64,000 nucleotides of DNA, from the NCBI GenBank assembly GCA_025330725.1, contig JAIWND010000005.1, forward strand, positions 1,178,001-1,242,000, written 5' to 3'. The stretch comes from Chlamydoabsidia padenii. Lineage: Eukaryota > Mucoromycota > Mucoromycetes > Mucorales > Cunninghamellaceae. The position numbers and the translations under genes were made by a program. The notes under the pieces were generated by a model, which had not been told where the DNA came from, made no database searches, and was given only the letters and a program-made list of their open reading frames with translations. Numbering within the stretch: position 1 is the stretch's first letter; each line of letters starts with the position of its first letter. Shown here piece after piece: positions 1-11,511 of the stretch.

Positions 1-58
1 TTAAAAAGAAAAGAAAAATAGTTTGAAGAAGTATCACGTTTTAATGAGTATTACATAG

Positions 59-553
59 TCAGCCCTTTTTCATCCTATTATTGTTACCTTCCAATAAAAG
101 TACACCAACGAGTTTGGCATCCAGGCGAGGTGTCGATCTTTCCAAAAGCTTTTTTATCAGAGCTTCCGACGTTGATTTGAATTCTTTGTTTTTGACACTT
201 GGTGAGGAAGTGGAGGTCGATGAGGTGGCATTGATTGCTTCCTGTGTGGTGCTAGTAGGTGAAGGATTCGATGGTGAAGAAGTCATTGACTTTTCGTTGC
301 TGGTTGCTAATCCTTCATTTTCTATAGACTTTGTTGATGCTAAAGGCAGTTGAGGTTTAAATCCGTTTCCAGTTTGTTGAATGTTACTTGATGATCCAGC
401 AGAGATAATAGTGTCATTGTTTAGCTGATTGTCGGTATGATCTTCAAAAGAGGCATCAGTTGTTTGAATAGAATTGGAAGTTGTTGTTGTTGTTATTGTT
501 GCTGTATCGTCTGTATCGATCTCGGAGGAAGAATCGTTCGTAAGCCATCTCAT
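59..553 (-). CDS. Ser/Thr-rich low-complexity orphan protein
   Basis: I do not recognise this gene. The first ATG of the long open frame (553) gives 164 residues, rich in Ser, Thr, Asn and Asp, with no folded domain visible. The only part that looks structured is the last 35 residues, basic and hydrophobic (a KKLLER stretch, then KLVGVLLLEGNN). The frame stays open upstream to about 754 and would add a hydrophobic stretch encoded at about 590-650, but no ATG opens it. A possible first exon is an ATG at 780-782 whose next bases form a GTATGT donor, just downstream (on the minus strand) of a TATA-like sequence at 791-805. The start and any first exon are uncertain, and composition alone could produce such a frame. 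Confidence 0.4.
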   Translation of the reverse strand: MRWLTNDSSSEIDTDDTATITTTTTSNSIQTTDASFEDHTDNQLNNDTIISAGSSSNIQQTGNGFKPQLPLASTKSIENEGLATSNEKSMTSSPSNPSPTSTTQEAINATSSTSTSSPSVKNKEFKSTSEALIKKLLERSTPRLDAKLVGVLLLEGNNNRMKKG

Positions 554-1113
554 AATGGAGGCAAAGATAAACCGGTGTTTAGACCAAAAGTAAAAAGATA
601 CAAGAAAGAGAGTAAGATAATATATAATAAAAATGACAAAGAGTTTTGATGAATAGAAGGAGAAAACAAAGATAAAGAAAAAAGAAAAAAAAAAAAAAAA
701 AAAAAAAAAAAAGCAAATGAGATCAAATTCGAAAGAGCGGCGTTTGAAAATCACTTTGAAAAGTATGTCTCAACATACCCATCTCGAAAGTTTATAAATC
801 CCGCCATTGTTGTAAGAGTACTTATTTATATATGGGTGAGTGTAATATCAAGTAAAACCTGTGAATGTATGTACTTTTCCATAAAAGAAGAGAAAGCTGC
901 TGGTTGGGATATTGACCAAGCTGTATTCAAACACCGCCAAAGATCATCATCAGTAGGGTATGATAAAATTGTTTATTATGCATAGTTGAATAAAAGACAA
1001 GATTTAAACTTGATAAAAGATATAAGAGATTCGAAGAAGGGATAAAATATAAGTGTAGTTAAAAAAAAAAAAAAAGATGTCTATCCTAATCAATCAATCC
1101 AAGCTATCTGTAT
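554..1113. other. Spacer upstream of the orphan gene
   Basis: This AT-rich spacer contains a poly(A) run of about 27 bases near 686-712 and the sequence TTTATAAATCCCGCC at 791-805, a variant of the recurrent motif described in the findings. A related TTCAAACACCGCC lies near 929-941. I see no RNA gene or further convincing coding sequence. Confidence 0.5.
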
Positions 1114-4100
1114 TTATTGGTTGGCTTCAGCATAATAGTTTTCGCGCATGAATTCAAAGAAGGCAAAATGATCAGGATGAGGACCATACTTGTATACGAA
1201 TTGAGAAGCCAAATAAGCACCAAAGATAGCCTTGACATAGTTTTCAGGCACACGAGTCAACAAAGTATCCAAACCAACCTTTTCCAACAAAAGATTAGGG
1301 AATGCCTTGCGCAAGACAGCAAATCGAAGTTCCTTGTTATCCCATAACCCGGTGTTTTGTAATTGTTCATTGAGTTGTACGATCGCCGTCGACAAGTCAT
1401 CCGAGAGCAAGGAAATGGGCACCTTGGATTTCGTATATTCACGCCATAAAGCTTCGAATTCCACAGCAGCATTGCGTTCAATAGTTTTCTGGACTTCTTG
1501 CACATAGTTCTTGTAGAATTCGGGCACCACACCATCCTTGACACACATGTTTTGTTCGAATTCGGTATCGTTAAAGGCCAACGCAGCAAGTACTTCCAAT
1601 GACGAAGAAGTCACACCACCCTTGTTTGCCGAGGCATCCTTGAAGATCACAATGCCCTGCTTTTCTAGTCGTAACCGAGCATCTTGAGTGAAGAAGAGAT
1701 TAGCACCTTCCACAATATACTTGAATAGAGGGACACCATTCTGATCAACGAGTTTCTTGACATTGTAGAGATCCACAGATTCTGGACGACCACCACAAGG
1801 CACAAACACGGTTGCGGACGCTAACGGATTGGTATGGAATGTGTTGCGGAAAGCCAAACCATTTTCAACCACATCACCACTGGGCAACGTCACATTATTT
1901 TCGTCCACCAATACACGGAATCCTTCAGGAGAGAGTTTGGTCGTGTCAAAGTTGCTGATCATCAAGCGTGCATTGGCCAAACGTAAGAGTTCTTCGCGAT
2001 CAATTCCTTGAGGATCATAAAGTACACCCGCACCATCCACAATGGCTGTCGTCTTGTCTTTTGAGATCTTGATTTCATTGGAGCCCAAATCACCATCAGG
2101 ACCACCAGTTTGTAATTTCGTGCATTCCTCTTCCTTTAAACCAAACGTACGATAGATGCCAAGAACGTATTGATGTACCGATCGAGTTGTCATACCATAA
2201 GTGTCGTGAGGAATACCACCGAGGCTTTGGCTTTTCCCGGTTGTGAAGGCTTTCCAAAAGCTGGCTTGGCGACGGCGTGCATGTTGAGAAGCCCAATCCA
2301 TATAGTCAGCAGTACCTTCATCGGGACCAAAGAAGAGGATTTCAGGTTTGCCAGTCAGATCCACCAACTTTTCCTTGATACCAGGGCTTTGGCCATCGAT
2401 GAGCAAGTCCAAGATAGAATCCACATACTTTTCAAATGCCACAAGAGGTTTGTCTTGTTGATCGATATCCAGTAAAATGGTCCCCTTTGAGCCACCTTCA
2501 GGAATATCCTTGTTTTTGCGTTGTTGAGTAGCAGCCAGAGCATAGTTTTCATCAAATAAGGTACGTTGGTTGATAGAGTAGGCTTCACGATTTCGAGAGC
2601 GAATGATACGGATACCACCACGAGCCACATCACGGAATCGTAAATGGAAACCACGGAATTCAGATCCCACCACCAAAAACATACCATACAGCTTGTTAGG
2701 ATATTCGATTTCGGGCAAGAAGCTAGGATCCATACGGAATGACAAAGCCACCTTGGTCGATTGGTAAAAGTTGGTCTTGAGAACATGTTGATTGAAGGTG
2801 AGGATAGCGTCAAAGACCAATTGTTCGTGAGCATTGGATGTGGTGTTGATAATCTTTTTGCGAAGTTGTTCGGTTGAGAGGTTTTCTAAGGTAGTCAATC
2901 GTTGATAAGAGATGGTAGGTTGCAAGGAAGCTTCACGTTGGTTCACATAGTGGACAGAAGCAAAGTTGGCATACAACAACTTGATCAATTCAGGATAAAG
3001 CTTGATGATATCCAGAATGTATTCACGAGTAAAAGTGTCTTGTCTAAGTCGTTTCTTCATCTTGGTAAGAACTTCTTCATGGATAGGGTTGGTATTGTCC
3101 AGGATATTGCTGAGGCTGAGGTATTCCTTTCCAAGACGATTTAAAAAGTGTTGAGCAAAGATCCAAGTGGTAAAACCATATACAGTTTCTTGCACCGACA
3201 GTTTATTGCTTTTGAAGAATTCTTGAAGAGGAGTCGATGGAAGACAATAGAGCAAAGAGGTTTCCTTCATGACTTGATAGATAGAGTGTTCCAGAGGAAG
3301 AGCTTTAGATGTTGGCATTTGCTTGAGATAAAGACCCATGATGGTGACACCGTTAGAGAATTGTTCTATTAGAATTAAAAGAGAGAGTGTGTGATTAGTA
3401 AATATTTCATTTCACTGAGCCTGTGCCCTTGATGTATGTCCCCTCTCCCTTAAAGAGACTTACCGACATATTTCCTTGAAGAATATAGGTCATAAAAATG
3501 ATACAAATCCGACATGGCTGAGAAAAATCCTTGAGTACTTCGTTGACGATAGCCAATAACAAGACGATGTTCCCGAGTGCCTTGGACTTCATACACTTCA
3601 ATAACCGGACCAGTACGTTGGAGTACATTGCGCATGACTTCTTCATAGGTATTACGAGTATGTTCAGTTGCCTTGAGAAGGAAGCTCTTGTCAGCTACTT
3701 GATTGATATCCGTTTCTTGTTCAGGTGTAGGATCAGGGTTGACAAATTGACACTTGGTAACAAAGTAACACCGGAGTTGAGAAGAGATATCCGATGCCAC
3801 CGTTCCATTAGACCGATAAGATTCCACACGATAGGCAAGTGAGGCAACAGAGGAATCCAAAAACTTTTCATCAATCCTAAAAAGAAAGAGATAAACAAAT
3901 AAAATGAGTCAACAACTACACTAGTCTGCATCTTTTGTTCCCCCCTTACTTTTTTGTTAAATCCCTGACTTACTTTTTTTCGTATTGTGGACCATTGATT
4001 TGAGAGACACCAGGTTCGGAAGAATGGATATATACAGAGGAATCGTCACTTTCCTTTTCAAGGTTAATGTCCAAACCACTTTTCTGTTTTGTAAAAGCTT

Positions 4101-4465
4101 CAATCTTGGCACCATAAAGCGCCATGATGTGGTTGGCAATAGTTTCCACGGATTCAAGGCGAAAGTAATCGTCGTCAATTCCAAGATTACTAAATAGTAA
4201 CGTAATAGATTAGTCAACAGCCCCCCTTCCCTATCTACTAGTTTTGTTTTTTCCAAACTTACTTGTAAAACCAATTCACTTCGTTTTGTAAAAAGGGAGA
4301 AGGGATAAAGCCAGTCGTTTCAAGGTGGGCACCTACTTGGATCATTTGTTCTTGTTTGCCAGGAAAGACATTAGCATTGTAGCCTTGAAGGTCATCGGTA
4401 GTGTTATGTTTCTTGAGTGATATGCCATTGTTATTAGGAGGCACCAAAGTAGCAGAAGCTGTCAT
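1114..4465 (-). CDS. GDH2: NAD-specific glutamate dehydrogenase (large fungal type)
   Basis: Oxidative deamination of glutamate to 2-oxoglutarate and ammonium with NAD, feeding carbon into the TCA cycle. Four exons join in frame: 4263-4465, 3974-4189, 3464-3876 and 1114-3365, giving 1027 residues, the usual size of fungal NAD-GDH (about 1030-1090). Introns begin GTAAGT and end TAG. The C-terminal two-thirds carries the catalytic region: RGGIRI near residue 526, the substrate lysine in PEGGSKG (about 571), FFGPDEGT (about 623) and the dinucleotide-binding stretch TGGPDGDLGSNEI (about 697). The N-terminal third is the poorly conserved regulatory part of this family. The last exon of 2.25 kb is unusually long for this window. 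A spacer of about 1.2 kb separates it from the divergent seipin gene. Confidence 0.95.
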
Positions 4466-5670
4466 GTTGGTAAATGGATGAGTTTTAGAGGGTAAAAATA
4501 AAAAAAAGTAGAAGAAAGAAAGAAAGAAAATGCCGCGCTCGGTCTTTTAAATACCAACTTTTTTTTCTTTCAAAGTGAAAGAGGGAATTTTATTTCCCAG
4601 GGTACCAACCAATCATGCTTGATGATGGATATGTTTATTTTTAGTCAAGTTTACGCTCCCGCGGATACTTTTCACCATACTGTAGCAACATATTCTTTCT
4701 ATCCTGAACTGGCACTCTTATGTGTCAAAAAGGGAAATTTAAGGTACCTTCAGGTCGAATACACTCTCGTACGCGCTAAATCATAACATACATACTAAAA
4801 AGATGGTACTTTATATCTCATTTTAGCTTTTTGCATTGAAAGCTGTCGACATTCAGGGGCTCACTAGAAACTGATAAGTGCCGTACCTGCAAGGAGAAAA
4901 GCAAGACGATCTTTTTCAAACACCGCCGCCCCCAATAAGGTCGTGAGATGGTGAAGCAGGATGATTATGAAACCTTATTAATAACAACTTTTTTTTTTTC
5001 TTGAATCATTCACAGTATACTATATAAAAACCAATATGTCTGTTTGCAGTGATAAACTGAAACCATCACTTTATACGGCTATATTAAATGATCTCGTTAC
5101 TTTATCCCTTTTTGGTCCTTGCTTTCTCACGGTCTCAGCCAATGAGATACCAGTATTCCGTTTCTCAAGGCCAAACCAATACAGTATCTTGAATCTGACG
5201 ACCTTTTTCACCGGGTGTACATCATAATTATGTACAGACAAACAATGGTTCATGATGATACCATCCTGTTGCATATTAATAAATTATTTTCGATTCATTA
5301 TCATTTTGGGTCAATCACTTTCACAATCAATCTTCCATTTGACATCATTTCAAAAGGGTGCTTTAAATTGATCTGGAGGGGAAGGGGATAAAGCACACAA
5401 ACTGAAATCAATGCCGACAATTCAAACCCCGCTTTTCTTCATCGAATACTACTCCATCTATGATTTTTATAATATTGACACCCAAAAGCATATTAGAATA
5501 AGAGAGTAATCATCATCAAAAGCCAATCTTTTATCAGCATGAAAATGCATAATTCGAATTAGGTAGTAATTTTCACGTGAGCCAGCTGAGTCTTTTCCAA
5601 CTAGATATAATTTTTCGGGCCTTGGCTTTTCTTTTTCTTTTCCTTCTTCTCTCTCTTCTATATTAATTAT
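4466..5670. other. Divergent spacer between GDH2 and seipin
   Basis: About 1.2 kb of AT-rich DNA serves as the shared upstream region of two divergent genes. TTCAAACCCCGC at 5421-5432 lies 239 bases before the seipin ATG, and TTCAAACACCGCC lies near 4916-4928 on the GDH2 side. Short frames here have no features of genes. I see no tRNA or other RNA gene. Confidence 0.6.
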
Positions 5671-7076
5671 ATGGGTCGATCAACATCAACAGAACAAGGG
5701 GTAAGTATGTATAATAGCACATGCACATTATGTAAAGACAGTATACTAATCTAGTTGCATCTAATTTGAATTAGCATGGTGGTAGTTTCCATGTGGTACC
5801 CTCTTACGAAAATTCTAGTGATGTTTCAGTGGATGACCAAAGCTCCCTGGGTAGTCGCCGTCCTTCCAACTCTATTGACGAACCATTAGACGACATACCA
5901 CCTATCGAATGGCATCCTGCTCTTCTCACCGTCTTTACTATCATTCAACGATTAACTGCACCTGTCTGTCGTGTGGTGTTCGCACCTCGTGCTCAACGTA
6001 CTATCATCAAATCAACTATTACTCTTGTAGTGTTTGGGTGGATTCTCTTGACCAGTATTGCCGCCTACTTTTTTTTCTATCAACAATATGTACCTCTTAC
6101 ACTTCACAGTCAACCCATCTTCTTTCAATATGGTCCGATCGATCAACGTAATCAGGTGGCTCCAAAAGGTATCATTGATCTTACTGGTGGATATAATAAA
6201 ATGGTAAATAATGATGGACTATTCTCACGTGTATACTTACTTGGTCTTTCTTCTTCACAATGTAGCCTCTTCGACATGAACAAGTTTACAATGTCTTTTT
6301 GCAACTACATGTCCCAACTTCTGATATTAACTTTGATTTGGGTAACTTTATGGTGGATGTTGAACTTTTATCGAATGATGATCTGGTAGTCTCTCAGTCA
6401 AGTCGTCCGGTAAGTCAAGCTAATGTGTATGTGGTAGGGGGGGGGTATATAGGTTACTTACCATTGTATAACAAGCTAGGCTATTCTTCGATATCAATCC
6501 CCTGCTCAACGCCATCTTCATGTCATCTCCAAAGCTTTACCTTTACTTGCTGGACTTACCGAAGAAAGCCAAGTTATCATAATACCATTGATTGAAAACT
6601 ATATAGAACAAAAGGTAATCAACTCTTCCCTTGACTTTTTTTTTTTTCTCTTCTCTTTCTCTCTCTTTTAATATTAATGTATAAATTTATTGTAGGCACA
6701 TCCTGTTGTACGAGCCACTATCACTCTGTCGAATCCGACTCTTCAAATCTATGATGCTCAATTTGGTATTCGTGCTGATTTCCGAGGACTACGGTAAGTT
6801 GGGGATCAACAGTGTTATGTGATACCTATTATATTAATGGGTAATCACTCTTTCACCAACTATAGGTATTATATGTATCATCATCGCATTCCAACAGCTA
6901 CAACTTTCATTGTGATGTTCATGTTGATCGAGCTGGTGTTTGCAACAATGGCATGGAAATCATTTGGACAAAACCTTTGGTTTGCAATCCGCGATCTGTT
7001 TGAAGAAGCTGCTTTGGAACAACAACAACAACAACAACTTCATAATGAAGAAGATCAAAAAAACATCACGACATAA
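5671..7076 (+). CDS. SEI1: Seipin, ER lipid-droplet assembly factor
   Basis: Seipin is an ER membrane protein that forms rings at ER-lipid droplet contacts and governs droplet size. Six exons join in frame: 5671-5700, 5775-6203, 6266-6409, 6480-6614, 6696-6793 and 6866-7076, giving 348 residues. The layout is that of the family: a disordered cytosolic N-terminus, TM1 (about 89-112), a lumenal beta-sandwich with PLRHEQVYNV, DLGNFMVDVELLS and the SQSSRPA-type turn, then TM2 (about 288-307) and a short polyGln cytosolic tail. The first exon holds only ten codons. The second intron is out-of-frame if read through, so the spliced model is needed to recover the conserved lumenal domain. Identification rests on the lumenal motifs and is firm. 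Confidence 0.9.
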
Positions 7077-7430
7077 CAATCATCATCCCGATTTTTAATA
7101 TTACACCTCCATTTAGTTTATATAAACACCTATTTTTATTTTTACCAACCAAACATTATATAAACTTGCATTACGAATTTAAAAAAAAAAAAAAAAAATA
7201 GATATACTTTTATGTATTTTGGATGCTTGTGTTAAGAGACAGTGTATGTTTATGTGGGGTGTTGTTTTATGCGACTAGGGGGAAGGTGTAAGAGAATATA
7301 TGTGTCAAGTGTATGTGTGTAACCAGTCCAGGTATATATTCACAAAAGTATATAAAATGTCAAACGTCAGAATGTCAAACAAGAAGGAATGTGAGGAGTA
7401 ATAACAATAAAGAGGGAGGGAGTGATAATT
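7077..7430. other. Convergent 3' spacer
   Basis: This holds the 3' ends of seipin (+) and the CCCH protein gene (-). It is AT-rich with a poly(A) run near 7181-7198. Nothing else is seen. Confidence 0.6.
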
Positions 7431-8792
7431 CTAGTTGTCTGTATATTGATATGATTGTTTCGTCTGTCGGACAGGTTCTTCGTAATCCCAATCGTGTAAA
7501 AACATGCATCGTTCATTGTAAATGCAATATTCACCATATCTAAATATATATATATATATATATAAAAGAGGGAGAGGGAATCAGTATAATCATCCTTCAA
7601 ATCCATGATAATGTTTTTACCTGCAGGGTTGAGTAGGGTGATGATACTTGCAGTTATGGTTTGTACAATTAGGCCACCAGTTGCACCGAGATTTCATAGA
7701 CGGGACATAATTCTGACGTTGTTGTTCGATTTGTTCCAGACGAGTCATTCGCTTCTTTGTACGTTTTTTCTTTTCCACCACCACATCATCCTTTACATCG
7801 GGCGAGATATCCTTGACACCAGTAGTAGTAGTAGTAGTAGTAGTAGGCACTTGTTTGACCTGATCACCTTCTTGTTGATGTTGTTGCAAAGGGAATAATT
7901 CTGGCCAACCCATACTATGTTGGAAAGTGGTGTTGGTAGCAGGTGGTTGCCAGTATCCATTCAACCCGTTGTTGTTGGTGGACGTTGGAGGAGGAAGCTT
8001 GATGGCATCTTCCTGAATGAGTCGAGAGGTACTGATATCAGATGAGGTAGAAGTAGATGGTGCAGCTGTTAACAAGGGTGATTTTTCTTCTTCTTCTTCT
8101 TCATTGTCTGGTGGAGTTATTGATTCTGTAGAAGCCAAAGTGGTGGTGTCACTATGGTTATCGGCGGTGGCAGTAGCTATGGCGGTAGCAATCAAAGTGT
8201 CGGCTTCAATACGATCCTGTTCTGTTGTCAGTGTTGTTGTTGGTTTGACAGGTTCATCGGCAATGATTTCCACTACTTGTTCCTTCAATGTGACAGTGGC
8301 TTCTTGTGCAACATCATCTTGTTCCAGGCTACTATCCTTCGTTGTTTCTACTGTTGAAAAAAAAAAAAAAAAAAGGTTTCATAAGTATCGTATAATGTAT
8401 GTCTTGTTGCATTCCATTGACTATAACCCATACTTTACCTTCTTTAGTTTGAGAGATGTCAACTAATGTTTCCTTGTGAAGTTGACGACTTTTCGGTTCC
8501 TTGGCGGGTTTAGAGGGATCTAATTAAAATAAAAAGTGTTTCAATCAGTATACATGTTATTCTTTGTTCCCTCTCCCCAGGTGAGGTAAACTATAGCACT
8601 TTTGTCATTCTTCTACATCAAAACATAGTGAAACGAGTCTACACCCAAGACCTGGATATTCCCCGTTAGTGTATATTCTTTCTTACCTTCCGGTTTTCGG
8701 AATAAAGTAAAGTAAAGCACGCTTCCAATGGTCAGTAGAGCCAAAGATCCAACCCATATAGCCTTGTTTCTTTGGTTATTAGGTTCATACAT
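7431..8792 (-). CDS. Signal-anchored protein with tandem Nab2-type CCCH zinc fingers
   Basis: Four exons join in frame: 8687-8792, 8439-8519, 7621-8350 and 7431-7539, giving 341 residues. Residues about 12-30 form one membrane segment near the N-terminus, followed by a long Thr/Ser/Glu-rich linker with a polyThr run and a basic KKKRTKKR patch. The C-terminus has two adjacent CCCH fingers: C285-x5-C291-x4-C296-x3-H300 and C305-x5-C311-x5-C317-x3-H321. Their spacing and the WPNCTN and CMFLH contexts resemble fingers of the Nab2/ZC3H14 poly(A)-binding family. The second finger is only recovered by splicing the intron 7540-7620, which contains the (TA)n repeat; unspliced, the frame stops after C305. 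RNA binding at a membrane surface is inferred. Which membrane is unknown. Confidence 0.75.
7541..7564. repeat. (TA)n microsatellite inside an intron
   Basis: About eleven TA units sit just inside the acceptor of the last intron of the CCCH protein gene, where they act as its 3' intron sequence (ending TTTAG on the minus strand). Confidence 0.8.
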
Positions 8793-9224
8793 TACAATAA
8801 TAGGGAAACAATGACAATGGTATAAAAGAAGAAAGGTGGACACGGAAGAAAGGAGTTTTTTTTTTTTTTTTTTTTTTTGGCTTTTTTTGAGTTCAAGTGA
8901 AGTTTCAAATCCCGCTCAGTGCCTGTCATCCTTCCCAGCCCATACTCTTTCTTCACATTAATAAAGAGGATGAATTATCACCCCTTCTATATCATTATAA
9001 AAGTATTTTTATCAAATATATTCTATTTAGTATTGGTTAAAGAAGTGTTGATTGTGTCTTATACTTTGATAAAGATAGTGTGGTCCCAGGATCCCATCTG
9101 CATCGGAGTTGAATAACCCAGTATAGGTAGGAAAAATAAATTCAAATCGCGTACGACCTTCCTTTTCTTCCTCTTCTTCCTCTTTTTTTTTTTTTTTTTT
9201 TACCTTCTTCTTGTTACTAGCATC
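8793..9224. promoter_or_regulatory. Divergent promoter with two copies of the TTCAAATCCCGC motif
   Basis: This spacer separates the CCCH protein gene (-) from RAB11 (+). TTCAAATCCCGC lies at 8904-8915, 112 bases before the minus-strand ATG, and the variant TTCAAATCGCG at 9141-9151, 74 bases before the RAB11 ATG. A poly(T) run of about 22 bases starts near 8856 and another of 19 near 9183. Regulatory function is inferred from recurrence across the window. Confidence 0.45.
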
Positions 9225-10240
9225 ATGAGCCGGGATGATGAATATGATTATCTTTTTAAAGGTAAGAATAACTTGAACAACTAAATAAACCATATCTTGG
9301 ATACTCATTAACTGTAACTTTCCTTCTTTATCATCTCTCTCTTTGATAGTTGTCTTGATTGGTGACTCTGGAACTGGTAACAAGATACTTGATTGACTAG
9401 CAAAGAACTTGACTCACACTTTCCAACTAAATAGGTAAAACCAATCTATTGGCAAGATTTACAAGGAACGAATTCAACTTGGAATCCAAAAGCACCATTG
9501 GTGTTGAATTTGCCACTCGCAGTGTACAAGTAGACAGCAAAACTGTCAAGGCTCAAATTTGGGATACAGGTAACAGAATATTATAAAGGGGTGGGAAAGG
9601 GACAAAGGGGTGAAGAAGGGGATGTTGATCAAGGGGATAACTGACTATATTCTCTTTATCATCAGCTGGTCAAGAACGATATCGTGCTATTACCAGTGCG
9701 TAAGTAACAAAAACGCATACACAGAAAAAGAGATGAATTGAAATATGATTTTATGATAGGTATTACCGTGGTGCTGTTGGTGCCTTGTTGGTTTATGACA
9801 TTGCCAAGTATGCGACTTATGAAAATGTGACTAGATGGCTCAAGGAACTCCGTGATCATGCTGATTCCAACATTGTCGTGATGCTTGTAGGAAACAAGAG
9901 TGATTTACGACATTTACGTGCTGTATCTACCGAAGAAGCCAAACAATTTGCTGCTGATAATGGACTTTCCTTTATTGAAACTTCAGCCTTGGATTCTAGC
10001 AATGTTGAATTGGCATTCCAGCGTATTTTGACAGGTAAAGTAATGATATTATGTGAAAGGGATTACAAAAAGACTGACATTATACCCCCCTCCCTCTTTC
10101 TCTTTGTTTTATTAGAAATCTACCGTATTGTCTCTAACAAAGCCCTCGAATCATCTAATGATGTTGTTCGACCTACTGCTGGCGAAACTATCTCTGTCAC
10201 CCAACAATCATCCGATCAAAAACAAGGTGGATGCTGTTAG
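9225..10240 (+). CDS. RAB11: Rab11-family small GTPase
   Basis: Rab11 (Ypt3 in fission yeast, Ypt31/32 in budding yeast) directs recycling-endosome and late-Golgi traffic to the plasma membrane. Six exons join in frame: 9225-9261, 9350-9376, 9435-9569, 9666-9699, 9760-10034 and 10116-10240, giving 210 residues, the usual length. The P-loop GDSGTGKT (17-24) is split by intron 2. Other motifs are [10 protein letters not shown] (switch I), [20 protein letters not shown] (switch II and the Rab11 signature), NKSDL and ETSALD. The protein ends GGCC, a double-cysteine prenylation site. Exons of 27 and 34 bases are among the shortest here. The identification is secure. Confidence 0.97.
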
Positions 10241-10602
10241 ATAGTTTATATATTTATTTACATATCTTTATATACTTTTTATTATCCCCCCCCTCAAACC
10301 TTTATATAATCTTCTTTTTTTTATACACGTTTATTGTTGGTATATACTGTACTTTCCCATCTCCTATCCTTCATTCCCATACTCTTTTTTAACCTAGTTT
10401 GTGTGTATACCAGCTATATGAACCCCTCTTTTATAACAATAAATAAACTTGATCTTTTGTAGATCTTTTACATACAAACATTTAATAAACTATTGGCTTT
10501 ATTGTTTTGATGATTTGGATATGCATTATATGGGATATAAATAGACTTTATTTGGGAATAATACTATGGTATATAACAAGTGGGCTACCGAGAAGATAAG
10601 AA
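10241..10602. other. Convergent 3' spacer between RAB11 and TVP23
   Basis: AT-rich 3' flanks of two convergent genes, with AATAAA-like signals near 10439 and 10484. Nothing else is seen. Confidence 0.6.
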
Positions 10603-11353
10603 CTAACCAAGACCAGAAGATACGGCCTTCCCCACAAATCCTGCCCCACTAGCCAGAGATCCAAATGCAGATTGAGCAGCCATACCTGTCGCCCATTTCC
10701 GTTTAGCATTTTTGTCACATTGGGTATATCCTATCACATTGGCCATGTTCAGAATGATCGTCATCACGACAATAACCAACCAAGTCGCCTTGAAGGTAAA
10801 GATACAGCTTAAAGCAAATAAAATCCAAAGTACGGGTGTTCCATAAAGTATTGTCCAGAATAATCGAGAATCGGCTGTGTTGATATGATGATTAGGCCAA
10901 GGAAAAACATACAGTGAGGATTGGATAGATAGATTGAGCATTTTACTTACATTGGCACTTCCGAATACCCACTTGTTTGGTAAATCCTCTTGTATTTCGT
11001 TCCACCAGCGTAATCCTATCAGTAACCGACCAGACACATTCTTGACTGTCCAAAAGTCAAAGGCAAGTAGAAAAATCGTGATAACAAATACTGAAGTAAA
11101 GTTGTCTGTGAATATGGATCCAAGCAAGTATGTGAGAAGGGCACCAAGTCGGAATACAAGATAGAAAAAGCGGCTATAGGATAACTAGAAACAATATAAA
11201 TAAATGAATTAGTATTTTTTGAAAAAAATACAATAGAATAACATACCTTGATTGTTTAAAGTAATCTGTAACTGTACCAGTAGTTGGTTGTAATTGTTCT
11301 CCACTTTCCAAGTCGGTATCAACAGAGAGTAAATTCTGTCTGCTGTCTTCCAT
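10603..11353 (-). CDS. TVP23: Golgi membrane protein TVP23
   Basis: TVP23 (FAM18 in animals) is a small multi-pass protein of late Golgi vesicles. Three exons join in frame: 11247-11353, 10947-11173 and 10603-10874, giving 201 residues, close to the yeast protein (199). Conserved features are RFFYLVFRLGALLTYLL, the FDFWTVKNVSGRLLIGLRWWN signature, WVFGSAN, DSRLFW and a terminal hydrophobic pair followed by the basic DKNAKRKW segment. The second intron uses a GTAAAA donor four bases downstream of a stronger GTAAGT; only the former keeps the frame, so this donor choice is inferred. The ATG directly follows a TTGTAG acceptor-like sequence, so there may be a 5'-UTR intron or read-through from the LUC7 gene 159 bases upstream on the same strand. 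Confidence 0.88.
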
Positions 11354-11511
11354 CTACAATGACAATAAAAGCATCAAATATCAAGCCAATACCAATAATA
11401 ATAATAATAATAATAATAAAATAGAGGGTATATATATAAACTGCTTTTGTTCTTGTTTTTTTATTATGTACCTTGATGTATGAGTGGTAAAATACAAATT
11501 CTAGAGTTGGG

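Noticed and set aside
7617..7620. Stop codon at 7617 as the end of the CCCH protein
   Set aside because: The stop is within a GTAAAA donor; splicing to 7539 restores a complete second zinc finger in frame.
9027..9383. Minus-strand 118-residue open frame
   Set aside because: It overlaps RAB11 exons 1-2 on the opposite strand and reads mostly homopolymer and antisense sequence.
10870..10955. TVP23 read as an unspliced frame through 10875-10946
   Set aside because: The stretch adds a hydrophilic insert between WVFG and SRLFW and has clear intron features (GTAA donor, CTAAT branch-like, CACAG acceptor).
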